The position numbers and the translations under genes were made by a program. DNA of 64,000 nucleotides from Zygnema cylindricum (Eukaryota > Streptophyta > Zygnematophyceae > Zygnematales > Zygnemataceae), in assembly GCA_037447655.1 (NCBI GenBank), contig JBBHKE010001359.1:16294-80293 (forward strand), in the 5' to 3' direction. This document shows positions 1-10,651 of this stretch, in pieces. Position 1 is the stretch's first letter. Each line of letters begins with the position of its first letter. The notes under the pieces were generated by a model. It saw only the letters and a program-made list of their open reading frames with translations. It ran no database searches and was not told where the DNA came from.

Positions 1-1174
1 GCCATGGCTGCCTAGGCTCTCTATAGAGAAAGGGTGTTGATTTGGTAGACTTACCAAATAGGTATGTGACGGACCCAAGAATTGATTGTGGTACCTACTA
101 TCCGTCAAGTAGCGAGTAGACGGTAACATCATCCATTTAGTTTACAACAAATGCCAGGACATAATCGGTTTGGTAGATATTTAAATAGTAAAGTAGGGTT
201 TTCCATTTGACTGGATTATGGTTTATATGGCATAGAAACAATTATACTTTTAAGTACCGAACGAAACAAATAGTACGGACATTTGTTTCGAGGGTTCGAA
301 TGAAATGCCGAAATAAATCGGACAGCCGTGATAAGCGCCGCCTACTCGAAAGGATAATGTGGTGGTTTGCAGACGTCACTACTCCGGATGACACGTGGCG
401 ACATCATACAGGTTGCGGAATCTCCGGAACGGAACACAACAAATCCAGATGTGGCAAATGTCACATTATGGCAATATCGTACACTCTTCAAACAGAAAGT
501 ACTCTGGCACCTGTACTTTCTTGTACGGTACCGTTTTTCGGACGTGGCATGACGTGGCGCCACGTTGAGAGATAAGATTTGGAGCAGGAGTTTCGAGGAT
601 TATAAGAGCGAATCCGGATAGGACATGTGTTGATTTTTTTAGTCATGTCGTACGATGGCCGTACAAAAGGTATAGCGGCCCTTGTACCTTTATGTACTAT
701 ACAGTAAAATGATTGGTCACTACCTCAGTATTAAGGGGTTTAGAGAGGGGTTTGGGACATAGAATATTTCAGGTAGGTAGCCACCTCTCTCCCAGAGAGC
801 ATCTGTACAAAAGGCACACTTTGGCCAGTCATAACTATTAACCCAGTTGACCAATTTCAGTGATTCTTGTTGCTGCGGACTCAGGTGAGCTACAAGCGGC
901 TGTATTCAGTCAGAATCTTTGCCTGCCTAGGTGGCTGCATTTCTAAGGGAAAGTCAAAGTGGGTTAATGTGTCCAAATCTCATATTCTAACTTTGCATTT
1001 TGTGGTGGAACTGAGCACACAAAAAGTGTTATTTCACCATGGAAAAGCTATATTGGGGTTCTGACTGTCAAGGGGTCAGTCATTTGGGTTTATATAAACT
1101 TGGAGTCGGCACTATCTAGATTAGCTTCCTTTGGACATGCAAATTTTGTGTGGCAAAGGAGCCCATAGATTTCA
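1..1174 (+). repeat. Copia A 5' LTR, left end outside the window
   Basis: The boundary is set by the primer-binding-like GGTTATGGGCCC that begins at 1175, directly after a terminal TTCA. It shares with the other LTRs here a GTAC-rich block (about 640-710), an ATTGG (CCAAT) box near 711, and the late conserved segment after 1040. The TATA position is degenerate (CTGTACAAAAGG, near 803). Confidence 0.75.
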
Positions 1175-2296
1175 GGTTATGGGCCCACCATCTAGGGTGC
1201 CTATGTTCGATGGAATAGACTTCACTTATTGGGAGTTTACGATGGAGGGATTGCTTTTCGAAAAGCACTTGTGGGGAATTGTTTTGGGACAAGGGAGGTG
1301 TCCGCCACCGGGCTTTGGAGGAACTCACTATCGAGAATCATTTGGGGCTTTCGAGAGAACTAACCGCAGTAACGATGCAACGGAAGGTGAAGGAAAAATC
1401 ATTACCATAGAAGGGAAAAAAGGGGAGATGGATAAAGGGACACCGATGGTGAGGGGAGCTAAGCTCTCGGCTACAGTTCCACTTGTGGGGATTATAACAA
1501 AACCAAAAACTGAAGAAAATGACAGAAAAATTTGGGAATATAAAAACACTATAGCAAAACATCTCATACTTAGAAATGTGTTTAAGTCCAAAGCTATCAC
1601 TCTTTTAAATCTAACCAAGTGTTTGCAAATCTGAGAAACAGATATTCAGATTTATAAGAGTGAGACTATACAGAGGCACAGGTTAGTAAAACAGGAAATA
1701 GAGGCCTATGTTGATAAAGGCGGTAGCATGATAGAGTTTTGCAATGATATTGTTGCGTTATATGTTGAGCTAGCTAGTGCGGGATATGTAGAATCTGAGG
1801 AGAGGAGGATTAATACACTAATGATGAAGCTCCCAGATGAGTACGAAGACATCATTTACCGTATATAGAGAATGGATGTCTCCTCATGGACTTGGAGCAT
1901 TACCATGGGGATAATTCTTGTGAGGGAAAGCAGTTTGGAGCTTGTAGGGGAAGTGACAGGGTGAATGCATTTACAGCTAGTAGTGACTGGCGGAAGCGTG
2001 ATGAGAAAAACGGCGGTGACGAGCGGAAGCATGATGAGAGTAAGAAAGACAAACGTAAACCTTATCGAAACTTTGGTGGAAAGAGAGGGAGAGGAAAAGA
2101 AAGGGGAGCTTTGAAAAAAAGGGTTTGCTTCTTTTGTAGAGAACCGGGTCACTATATAGAGGAGTGTCCTCGTTTGGAAGAACTTAGAAGTTGGAGTGTG
2201 AATGAGGAGGAAGAAAGGGAAGAGGAGAAAGAGGATGAAGATATCTTGGAGCTTCTTCACATCGGTAGAATGGAGAAGAGAGAAAAGTACATATAA
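1131..2296 (+). pseudogene. Copia A gag, broken
   Basis: The frame reads through the primer-binding site as QVMGPPSRVP, matching copia B and C Gag. A TGA near 1632, a TAG near 1866 and a TGA near 1961 interrupt it, and the frame then shifts. The gag core lies at about 1530-1960 and contains MKLPDEYEDIIYRI, like B and C. A CX2CX4HX4C zinc knuckle (CFFCREPGHYIEEC) lies at about 2127-2170. The product would be the nucleocapsid/capsid precursor, but no intact protein can be made. Confidence 0.8.
1175..1190 (+). other. Copia A primer-binding site (half tRNA-iMet type)
   Basis: GGTTATGGGCCCACCA is the complement of the anticodon arm of plant initiator tRNA-Met, not of its 3' end. It follows the LTR end without a gap. 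Drosophila copia uses the same kind of site, primed by a 5' half-tRNA cut in the anticodon loop. Confidence 0.7.
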
Positions 2297-3040
2297 ATTC
2301 CACCAAGGCAACAATGTGCTTTTGGAGGTATAAGGGAAGTAAAGAGAGAAGATGTACTTGCGGATGTCGAGGAGTGTAGAGTGTATGACTTAGAAATGAG
2401 AAAGTCAGATCTAGGATCCATAAGTGAAAACGGGAAAGATAAAATTAATGAGGACAATTTCATACATATTTTGGAAACTGAAAACTGGTCGGAAATGGAG
2501 ACTTCAACGGACTCCGAGGAAAAGGGAGAAGTGAAACAAGAAAGGGTTTTAAAGGATAAGGGAGAAAAAGAATATATAATGAAAGGTTTAGGGGAGGAGA
2601 AATATTTATTGGGAATAAATTTAGAAAGTGAGGGTGAGGAAAGTTCAATTTTTGGGGGGAAAGGGTTTGATATCACTAAAGGGAGTGATGGCATTTATAA
2701 AAGTGTGCTTGTAAAAGGGTTAGCATCTGGATGTTTGTAGCAGATTGGAGATGGGGCTGGCTGTTTTGATCGCAAGAGTGAAATCGGTTTGTGTATGGAT
2801 GGAAAAGTGATGAGGTGGATAAAATCTTTGCTCCGATTTATGAAAAGTGGGATGTTAAATAAAATGTGTGATGTAATTATTATTTCGATTCATCTAATGG
2901 ATTGTGTTAAATACGAGAGTATTTTCTTAAGTTTTATGAAAGGAAAAGGAAGAAAGAAAAAGAAAAAGAAAAAAAAGAGGGGATGTTTGCTTATTTGTTT
3001 GTGGGAGTTGAAAGGAAAATAGACTAGAAAATAAAGGGAG
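2297..3040 (+). pseudogene. Copia A pol remnant and polypurine tract
   Basis: An open stretch at 2381-2740 contains KGLGEEKYLLGINLESE, which resembles the KDLGEAKYILGIQME segment between RT and RNase H in copia B. The catalytic parts of protease, integrase and RT cannot be seen, so a large internal deletion followed gag. The stretch ends with an A/G-rich tract and the polypurine tract AAAGGGAG at 3033-3040, next to the 3' LTR. Confidence 0.55.
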
Positions 3041-3591
3041 TGTTGATATTTGAGTATTTTCTAGGTCTGTTTTAGTATAGGAAAAAGAGCAGAGACAGTC
3101 TGCCTCTAACTCCCTTCTCCAAACCCCCACACTTGTTGTAGTCACTGAACGCTCGACAAGGAGCTAGAGACATGGCTGCCTAGGCTCTCTATAGAGAAAG
3201 GGTGTAGATTTGGTAGATTTACCAAAAACGTATTTGACGGACCCAGGAATTGATCGTAGTACCTACCGTCCGTCAACTAACCAGTAGCCGGTAGTCTTAT
3301 CCGTTTAGTTTAGGACTAGTGCTAGGACCTTATAGGTTTGGTAGATATTAAAATATTATTAAGTAGGGTTTTCCATTTAATTGGATTACGGTTTATATGG
3401 CATAGAAACAATTATACTTAAGTACCGAACGAAACAAATAGTACGGACATTTGTTTCGACGGTCCGTATGAAATGCCGAAATAAATCGGACGGCCATGAT
3501 TAGCGCCAGCTACACGCAAGGATAATTTGGCGATTTGCGGACTTCACCGCTCCAGATGACACGTGGCGACATCGTACAAATGCGGAATCTC
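3041..3591 (+). repeat. Copia A 3' LTR, truncated
   Basis: It starts TGTTGATATT and carries the conserved TATTTTCTAGGTCT motif. A U3 hairpin lies at 3104-3169 around the loop ACTTGTTGTAGTCACTGAA. The tRNA-like block lies on the minus strand at about 3224-3296. Similarity to the 5' LTR stops after GCGGAATCTC near 3591. Confidence 0.75.
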
Positions 3592-5011
3592 ACTGCTGAC
3601 GGTTTAAATAAAAAATACTACAAAACTCACTGAAAAAAAAAATTGTCCGAATGTTTTTCAAAATTTAGACATGACGTATAATTTTCTATCGATCGATGTG
3701 CAACTCAACCATGTTACTATTCATTTTCATTTTGCGACCAATACAATATGGGTCTTAAGGCCATATTGTATGTTTTGCGCACAATAGGAATATTGTATAG
3801 GCCTACTTTCACCTACATTTGAACTATGAGTCAAACCCTAGAAGAAGAGGGGTCTTTAAGAATACCGTACGGAAACGGTATGAGCTTTTCGACGTGGCAT
3901 AAGGCCGCCAGCCAAATGATAAGCCCGTAGTGTTCACAGTGTCAAATCCAAAAACGGTGCAGTAATCAATCCTTATTGGTTCGGTATTGGACATATTTTG
4001 TTGTTTTTTAAGCATTTCAAACCATGGATGATTTTTATAATTATTATCACGGCGCACCGTCAGATTATAAACTTGGAGGACCAAGGTTGAAACTTTTTAT
4101 ATTATTTTTCTTAAGGATTTGATCTCGATACTGTACAACCAAACTCAGCGTCGAACTTGTTCACACCTTAATACAAAAGATCCACCTTCAGATTCATAGT
4201 TCTTTCCATTCCATATTTAATTCGATAACTCGCGTCAACAATAGTTCGGAATTCTCAAATGAAAAAAATGTCGAGGGACCAACAATACCAAAACAACGAG
4301 CTAGTATGTTCCCCCTTCCAAACAAAAAAATAGTAAATCATTTTCGGCCCATTGAACTACAACATGTCACGTCTCCAGTGTCAAATGGTGATTTTAAGGG
4401 TGACGTTCCATCAGACAAAAAATGGGGTAGTTAACAGAAATCCACGACTATCCGTACCAAACCGTACCGCTTATTTTGTTTTTATATGAAAAACAACATT
4501 ACAAAAAATCTTGCCAATATTTTCCGAAGGTCTAGAAGGCAATACTGACCGCTGGATGTTCATCCAAGAGGCGCTCGCTTCATTTTTCTCTATAACTGTC
4601 AACGTACCTCAAAGAGGTGGGTTGGCAGATACAAAAAAAAAAAATCATGACACGCTGGACAATTAAGCTACGTGTCATGATGGAAAACCAAAGAAAATTG
4701 ACAAAATTTGCACATGACACGCGCTTTTAAAAATACAACCGAAAATAAAAATGTAATTTCGTAACTCTCCCTCGTCACTCTATTTTCAGAACCTTTTGTT
4801 TGTCACACTATTTTTATCAAAAGACTTTCATTATGTTAAAAAACAGGAACCCTAAAAAATGCGTTGGCGTAGAAGCATGGCGTCTGCAAAAAGTATAACA
4901 ACCTTTTATCGTATGATGATTTCGTACGAAGGTACAAGGTACACAAGTGAAGATTTGATGTAAACTTTGTCGGTGCTAAAAATCTTAAAGATATTTAATA
5001 TCGGGTTGTAG
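3592..5011. other. No gene seen; AT-rich intergenic DNA
   Basis: I see no conserved coding frame, RNA gene or clear repeat. An 86-codon minus-strand frame at 3824-4084 has no recognisable motif and I do not call it. Confidence 0.4.
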
Positions 5012-5233
5012 CTAAGTGGTGCTAGTAAATTAAGAACTCGTGGTTTACAGACTCTTCGTGATGGAACTTCGATTTTATCAACCCGGTCTGTAGAGTTAGC
5101 CGTACGATTACAGAAACTTCTGATGGAATGTCACCCTAAGTCGATATTCGATATTTGTGCTCCTCAAGAGGGCATTAAAGCCTTAAGTTCCCGATTGGAG
5201 CCCTGTATTATGTCAACCAATAACGTGTATTGA
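5012..5233 (+). other. Unrecognised 73-codon open frame, possible exon or gene relic
   Basis: An open frame runs from a possible acceptor (GGGTTGTAG before 5012) to a TGA at 5231-5233. It has no early ATG. Its residues look protein-like, for example VELAVRLQKLL and CHPKSIFDICAPQEG, with balanced charge and few low-complexity runs. I do not recognise a family. A frame of this length can occur by chance in a window this size, so the call is weak. Confidence 0.22.
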
Positions 5234-6640
5234 AAATGCAAATTCATATAAAAAAAGAAAACAACCATATAAATGACAACCAAATGGTGTGCGACATTAC
5301 TAAACTCGGTACTTCAAATTGGATAACATATCAATTTGAGACTTCTTTAAGTAATTTTACCGTTTTTAGGCCCTTTAAGGATTTTTTAGTATTTAAAGGC
5401 TCCTGTCGCTCATTTTGGCATATCATCATATAATCGCGACTTATTAACGTGTGATTATTAAGGCGCGTGCGTCGGTCGTTTTTCATTCGCTGTTTGGGCG
5501 GTACATTAACTAAAATCACCCCCTCGAGGTGATTTTGGATGAAGTTTTTTTCTGGGCTGGATTCTCTTGCCCGGGAGTCGAAAAGGGGAAAACGCCAAAA
5601 TGCGTTCACATGACGACAAACACGCTGTACATCCAAAGTATGAATTGACGTTCACTGTACTTTGGTAAACATGATGTTATCGTACGGCTAAAGTTTTTGT
5701 CAAAGTTCCCTGAATTTTAGGGCAAAAAGACAGAGAAAAGTAGATACTTTAACACATGGGGACGTACCCTTAGATACCAGTTAATGCAGGGGCATGTCCA
5801 TGGTTGTGACGCTTTCAGTTTTCTTTAATCCAATATAGGTTTCGGAATTTCTGTTTTCGGGTCCGAATATCAGACCATGTTACTTGGATCCAAAATATAT
5901 CGTACGGTGCCAGCGTGACATAATGGATGGGGGCGAATCTTTTGGGGGCTCGACTTTTGTTCGTTTGCGCCGCCTTTTGGAGATAAGGATGCGTTTTCAA
6001 TGACGGTTTGTGAGTCAGGACACGTGTCAGCACCCTATGTCCCGATGGAGACATCCCGCGTCCATTTCTCAATTTCTCCAGCAAGATCCGAGAACGACAA
6101 TGGAGTTCGGGGAGCCAAGTCGCGACAAAATTATCGTTAGAAGAGCTAATAATTTAGGATATAAATGAAAAAAGGCATGGAAAGAAGCCCTAAGCGTCCG
6201 TACTATCCGGCCAAATTTTTTCTTCCGTCAGACACCTCGCTACGGAAATTAGTTTTTTCAGGCCGATTCTGACGATCCACGGCGTTATTTTCCACTATTC
6301 CAGGAATTATGGAGGAGAAGGCGATTGGTTTGATCCACTCTGGCGTCCACGTCACCAAGCTTTAGAAGCATGCGTTGTTTTGACGTGGACGTATTGGTTA
6401 TAACCCGTAGTAAATTTACGTGGCATTAACTGATTCGCTAATGATGAACTACAGGACTGTACGTCTGCCGCTGGGATAAATGCACCTTTCAGAACAAAAA
6501 TGTACTTATTTTTCATCAGCGTGTGGGTCCGCCCTAAGCAGATGCAATAAAAACTGGGAAAAGTGCGTCGCCGATGCGCACTAAATCCTGTCCCTTCCAA
6601 TCGACTGTCCTTTATGTCGCCACGTCACCGTTTCCTGAAG
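5234..6640. other. No gene seen
   Basis: Several short frames occur on both strands (the longest, about 100 codons, on the minus strand at 5331-5636). None has a motif, splice context or neighbour that supports it. Confidence 0.35.
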
Positions 6641-7500
6641 CATGCTTCCAAAACATGAACTGCCGAACTGCGCACATGGAAGCGTGAAAGTTTCAATGAT
6701 ACCGACGAAGCCGTGCCTCAATTTGAAAATTGAAACGAAGCCAAAAAGCCTGTCCAGTGTCCACCGTATCACAAGAAGTACAGTACTGTACTGTATTGTA
6801 CTGCATTTTTGTAGGTATGAAGTAGAAACCCTAATTCACAATTTTCTGTTTTTCATTCCCCGTAGAATGCTTCCAAAACACGAACTGTCGAACTGCGCAC
6901 ATGGAAGCGTGAAATTTTCAATGATACCGACGAAGCCGTACCTCAATTTGAAAATTGAAACGAAGCCAAAAAGCCTGTCCAGTGTCCACCGTATCACAAG
7001 AAGTACAGTACTGTACTGTATTGTACTGTACTGCCTTTTTGTAGGTATGAAGTAGAAACCCTAATTCACAATTTTCTGTTTTTCATTCCCCGTAGAATGC
7101 TTCCAAAACACGAACTGTCGAACTGCGCACATGGAAGCGTGAAATTTTCAATGATACCGACGAAGCCGTACCTCAATTTGAAAATTGAAACGAAGCCAAA
7201 AAGCCTGTCCAGTGTCCACCGTATCACAAGAAGTACAGTACTGTACTGTACTGTACTGCATTTTTGTAGGTATGAAGTAGAAACCCTAATTCACAATTTC
7301 CTGTTTTTCATTCCCCGTAGAATGCTTCCAAAACACGAACTGCCGAACTGCGCACATGGAAGCGTGAAAGTTTCAATGATACCGACGAAGCCGTGTTTCA
7401 TTTAAAATTCGAAACGAAGCTAAAAAGCCTCTCCACCGTATCACAGGAAGTACTGAAATTTTGTAGTCATGAAATAGAAACCCTAATTTACAATTTTCAT
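6641..7500 (+). repeat. Tandem ~225-bp repeats upstream of the DMT gene (three full units and one decayed unit)
   Basis: Units begin TGCTTCCAAAACA at 6643, 6868, 7098 and 7323, so the periods are 225, 230 and 225 bp. Each full unit contains a slipping ACTGT/GTACTG microsatellite and a telo-box (GAAACCCTAATT). The last unit has lost most of the microsatellite and ends about 45 bp before the first ATG of the transporter. Because 225 is divisible by three, each unit looks falsely open. The array probably serves as promoter or 5' UTR; that is inference from position and telo-boxes. Confidence 0.85.
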
Positions 7501-7544
7501 TAGCAAATAACTCAATAAAGGCATCGAATAAGCAGATTTTCAGG

Positions 7545-8163
7545 ATGGCCGCAGTAAATAATGTCACTTTTGGACCCATCCTTGTTTATCCTCTCTGTAC
7601 TTTCTCTGAAAAATCTTTATTTTATCCGAAAACGACCAAATTCGCTCGTTTTTGTTCTAACAGTGGTCGATTTTTTAGGTTTTATCGTTTCGTTGACAAC
7701 TATGTCAAAAGAAGAGGGTCATTAATGAAACGCAGAGACTTTTTAATCATTGGAAAAACTATAGATGGAGAAAAAAAAGCAGAAGAAGAGACTGAAAAGC
7801 AAGACAAGGAAAAGGAAAAGCAAAAGCACGAAGATTGTCGAGAGGAGGAAAAAACGAAAAAAATCGGAAATAATTCGGATTACGGAAACGGAACTGAGCT
7901 CAGCTGCTTCCATGAAGAAAAGGCAAAGGACTCTGACGAGTTTAATTTTTTCAAGGTTCCTGAAATTTTAGGGTTTTTGAATTTAGGGTTTTTGGAAAAA
8001 AAGGAGGAGGAAGTGAAAGACAAACCTGTAGTTAATTTAAATTTAGGACGGATATTGCTCCTTGGAGTGGCCATACTTTGGGGTTTAAATGGGGTAATTG
8101 TAAAATATATTTATTCTCAACCGGGACCGCCACGACCGATTATAATTGTGTTTCTTCGAAAAT
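7545..8163 (+). CDS. DMT transporter exon 1 (N-terminus, first helix)
   Basis: The start ATG opens MAAVNNVTFGP. The first ~55 residues are poor in acidic residues and rich in F, R and S, as expected of a plastid transit peptide. A Lys/Glu-rich linker spans about residues 70-130. Residues ~165-195 form the first membrane helix (LGRILLLGVAILWGLNG). The exon ends in RPIIIVFLRK with one spare base before GTGACT; that base joins exon 2 to make a Phe codon. Confidence 0.75.
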
Positions 8164-8372
8164 GTGACTTTCCAACCCTAAATATTTTTCTTCTCTGTCC
8201 CTCTCCCTCTCCCTCGCCCTCTCCCTCTCCTTCTCCCCCTCTCTCTCCCTATTCCTCTCCCTCTCCCGCTTCCTCAATGTAGCATAGTCGTAACAGAAAG
8301 GTGTAGAATTTTTAGCTCCAAGACTCTTTTTTGTTAGCCCTAAAAAAAATTAAAACCTCTTTTTTTTTGCAG
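8164..8372 (+). other. DMT intron 1 with (CTCCCT)n microsatellite
   Basis: The intron has a CT-rich simple repeat at about 8196-8275 and an acceptor TTTTTTTTGCAG ending at 8372. Confidence 0.7.
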
Positions 8373-8596
8373 TTCTTTCCGTTGCTTTCTTCTTGTCTTT
8401 GTTGATCTGGCAACGGCCGTCGGAAGCAGAAACTGACAAAAGTGTGCCAAAAGTAGAGGGAGAAAGAGAGGGAGAGGGACAAGGGGAGGGCGGTGGGAAG
8501 TGGGAGGGAGAGAGAGAAAAATGGTATACAAACCGAGCAGTATGGCTGGCAGGAGGAGAGATTGGCTTGTGGACATTTTCGGGGGCAATTTGTCAG
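8373..8596 (+). CDS. DMT transporter exon 2
   Basis: In phase the exon reads LSVAFFLSLLIWQRPSE, then a charged Gly/Glu-rich loop (about 30 residues), then NRAVWLAGGEIGLWTFSGA, a second EamA helix. It ends in frame (CAG) before the strong donor GTGAGG at 8597. The charged loop is longer than usual for EamA proteins and lies over a GGGAGA-rich run, so it probably grew by simple-repeat slippage. Confidence 0.75.
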
Positions 8597-9855
8597 GTGA
8601 GGGAGAAGTATGAAAGGGGGATGGGATACTTATTATATATATTTGTATATAAGCTGGAGGCGTTTTGTTCAGTTTGGTATTTTTGTTTTTTGTTTTGCTT
8701 TCGAAGGTTTTTAGAAAATGGGAAGTTATGGCTTCATGTTTTGTCAATTTTCATACTTGCAAGGTATGATTTATACTAACAATGTCAATTTTTGTACTTG
8801 CAAAGTCAATTTCTATACGTACACCGTCAATTTTCATACTTTACAATGTTAATTCGTATAGTTACAATATCACTTACACTGTCAATTTTTTTACGTACAA
8901 CGTCAATTTTTTTGTTTTCAACGCCAATTTCTATTATTACATGTCTAATTTGTACTAACGACGTCAATTTGTATACGTGCAATCCCTATTTTTCCATACT
9001 TATGGATATAGACCTAAAAAAATGAAAGGTTGCATGTTTTTGTTTTCATGGACCCAAATGGAAATCTTTATTTTGAAGTAAAATTGTCACAAAAATCATT
9101 ACATGTTTCATTGAAACACTATTTTGATCGATGTTGTTTAAAAAGTTTAGGCTGAACCCTTAAATGACCATTCTCTTCATGTTCTAATGGATAGAAAGTG
9201 GAGAATAAATATTTTTACTAAAATATGTCCAAGGTTTCTGAAAATAAATGTATAAAATGCAATCATTTCTAGGTCTCGTGGTTTAGTCAAAAATGGTGTT
9301 TGGCTTTTAATTTTTTCACCATGTCCGCATTAATTTTTCATCCACCATTTCAAGATTTTGGATAGTAAGGTTTCCTTTTTCATTTTTGTAATGTACTTCG
9401 ATTTGTCATTGATTTTTTTTTATGGTTTTTCTAATTCTAGTCGAGGCTAATTGTGGGCTATTGTGAGTATTTCGGTTTGAATGTGGGTTAAAGCTGGATC
9501 AATAGTTGGTTGATTTTTATTTTTTTTAACGTTAAATTTTAAATTAACTGAGAATTAAAACTCTATTAATTGTGGACTAAATTTGACCTAATCATGAGCT
9601 AATTGTGGATGAGCCTGTTTATTGCTCGTTACCAGGGGTTAAACTTGGATTATTCGTTGATTAATTCAATTAAATCTTTGCTATATTTGGATTACTTTCT
9701 CGGTTAATCGTGAGTTATTCGTGACTTGATTGTGAGTTAATCGTGAGTTGTTTGTAAGATAACTATGGATTTATTGCGAGTTAGGGGTGATTTGATCATT
9801 TATTGATCACTGATTATCAAAAGGACTTTTTCATTAAATGGGGTTTTTGGGACAG
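8597..9855 (+). other. DMT intron 2 with two minisatellites
   Basis: About 8745-8990 holds degenerate ~25-30-bp repeats built on GTCAATTTTTGTAC. About 9450-9780 holds repeats built on GTGAGTTATTCGTG. The acceptor is TTTTTGGGACAG ending at 9855. Confidence 0.6.
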
Positions 9856-10178
9856 ACTTTGGGTTTAGAATACACAAGTGCCACTCGAGGGGGCTTCGAA
9901 TTGCAAGTAAAAAGTATTCTCGTTCCTCTTATGGCCTCTTTTTCGGGAGACGAAATCTCCGGTACCACTTGGACAGCCGCTATTTTGGCACTTTGTGGAA
10001 TAATCATTCTCGGAATATCCACTCTTCCGGAAACTTCTAAGACACTCAATGACGCGGTTGATTTTTGTGACGTGACAACTCCGGCTGATGTGGCAAACTT
10101 AGATATTGATGTGGCGAATTTTCCGCCTGACGTGGCAAGTTTTTCGTCTGATGTGGCGAACGTTTCCGCTATTTGTAC
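9856..10178 (+). CDS. DMT transporter exon 3, with a 7-residue tandem repeat
   Basis: It continues exon 2 in frame as TLGLEYTSATRGGFELQ, the hallmark end of the first EamA domain. Two more hydrophobic stretches follow (VKSILVPLMASFSG and WTAAILALCGIIILG). After STLPE, 21-bp repeats encode DVANLDI, DVANFPP, DVASFSS and DVANVSA, preceded by a shorter DVTTPA. The strong donor GTGAGT follows at 10179 and leaves two bases. The repeat lies in the loop between the two EamA halves. Confidence 0.75.
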
Positions 10179-10419
10179 GTGAGTCGTTCAACTTCTACCG
10201 TGATTTATTATTCAGATCACCAACCCATATCTAATTTTTCTTTGTTTCTACGGTTTCTTGTATATTTCTACGTTTTTGCTATATTTGTGCGTTTTTTCAT
10301 TTTTTTCATTTTTTTTCCGGGGATTATTTAGGGTTACATTTTGTCCTACGTTCCTAGAAATGGTCCACGTATCTCGAACATATACTTGTTGCCTTTACTT
10401 TTAAAAGTACAATGACAAT

Positions 10420-10651
10420 TACACCATGTATCGCTATTAGCGATAATGTGTTTTTCGTGACTGAAAACGTCTTTTCACCTTGCACACTGGTACATTTTTT
10501 GATTGGAGACGGCCGATCGAGAGGTGCGAATCTTGCCTTGTCATTTGCCTTTTAATTGCGACCGTCGAATTTACAATCCGACAAGTGTGCACGGAGGAAA
10601 GATGTTTAAGTGACGAAAAAAACTTGAATTCTAATAGCGATACACGGTGTA
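10420..10651. mobile_element. MITE 1, 232-bp imperfect hairpin
   Basis: The terminal inverted repeats read TACACCATGTATCGCTATTAG on the left and nearly its complement on the right. Inverted homology extends far inward (GTGACT...GTGCACACT), so the whole unit can fold back. The ends resemble MITEs 2 and 3 (TACACCGCG.ATCGT.ATTAG). No coding capacity. A flanking TA may be the target duplication. Confidence 0.6.

Larger units (their letters stand above)
1..3591 (+). mobile_element. Copia element A, internally deleted, 5' LTR cut by window edge and 3' LTR truncated
   Basis: A Ty1/copia retrotransposon in sense orientation. The right LTR starts at 3041 with TGTTGATATT after a purine tract. Its first ~550 bp match 5' LTR sequence that begins before the window, since base 3 corresponds to about 3172. 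Homology stops near 3591, so the 3' LTR is truncated. The interior keeps a gag frame with a zinc knuckle. It then jumps to a short stretch like the RT/RNase H linker of copia B; protease, most of integrase and the RT core are missing. The element is non-autonomous and decayed. Confidence 0.8.

Noticed and set aside
6641-7405. Open frames of 102-137 codons across the 225-bp repeats
   Set aside because: The unit length is divisible by three, so one chance open frame repeats. Spacing then changes to 230 bp and breaks it; no conserved protein motif.
6641-7500. CRISPR-like array
   Set aside because: Repeats are contiguous ~225-bp units without unique spacers, in plant-like DNA.
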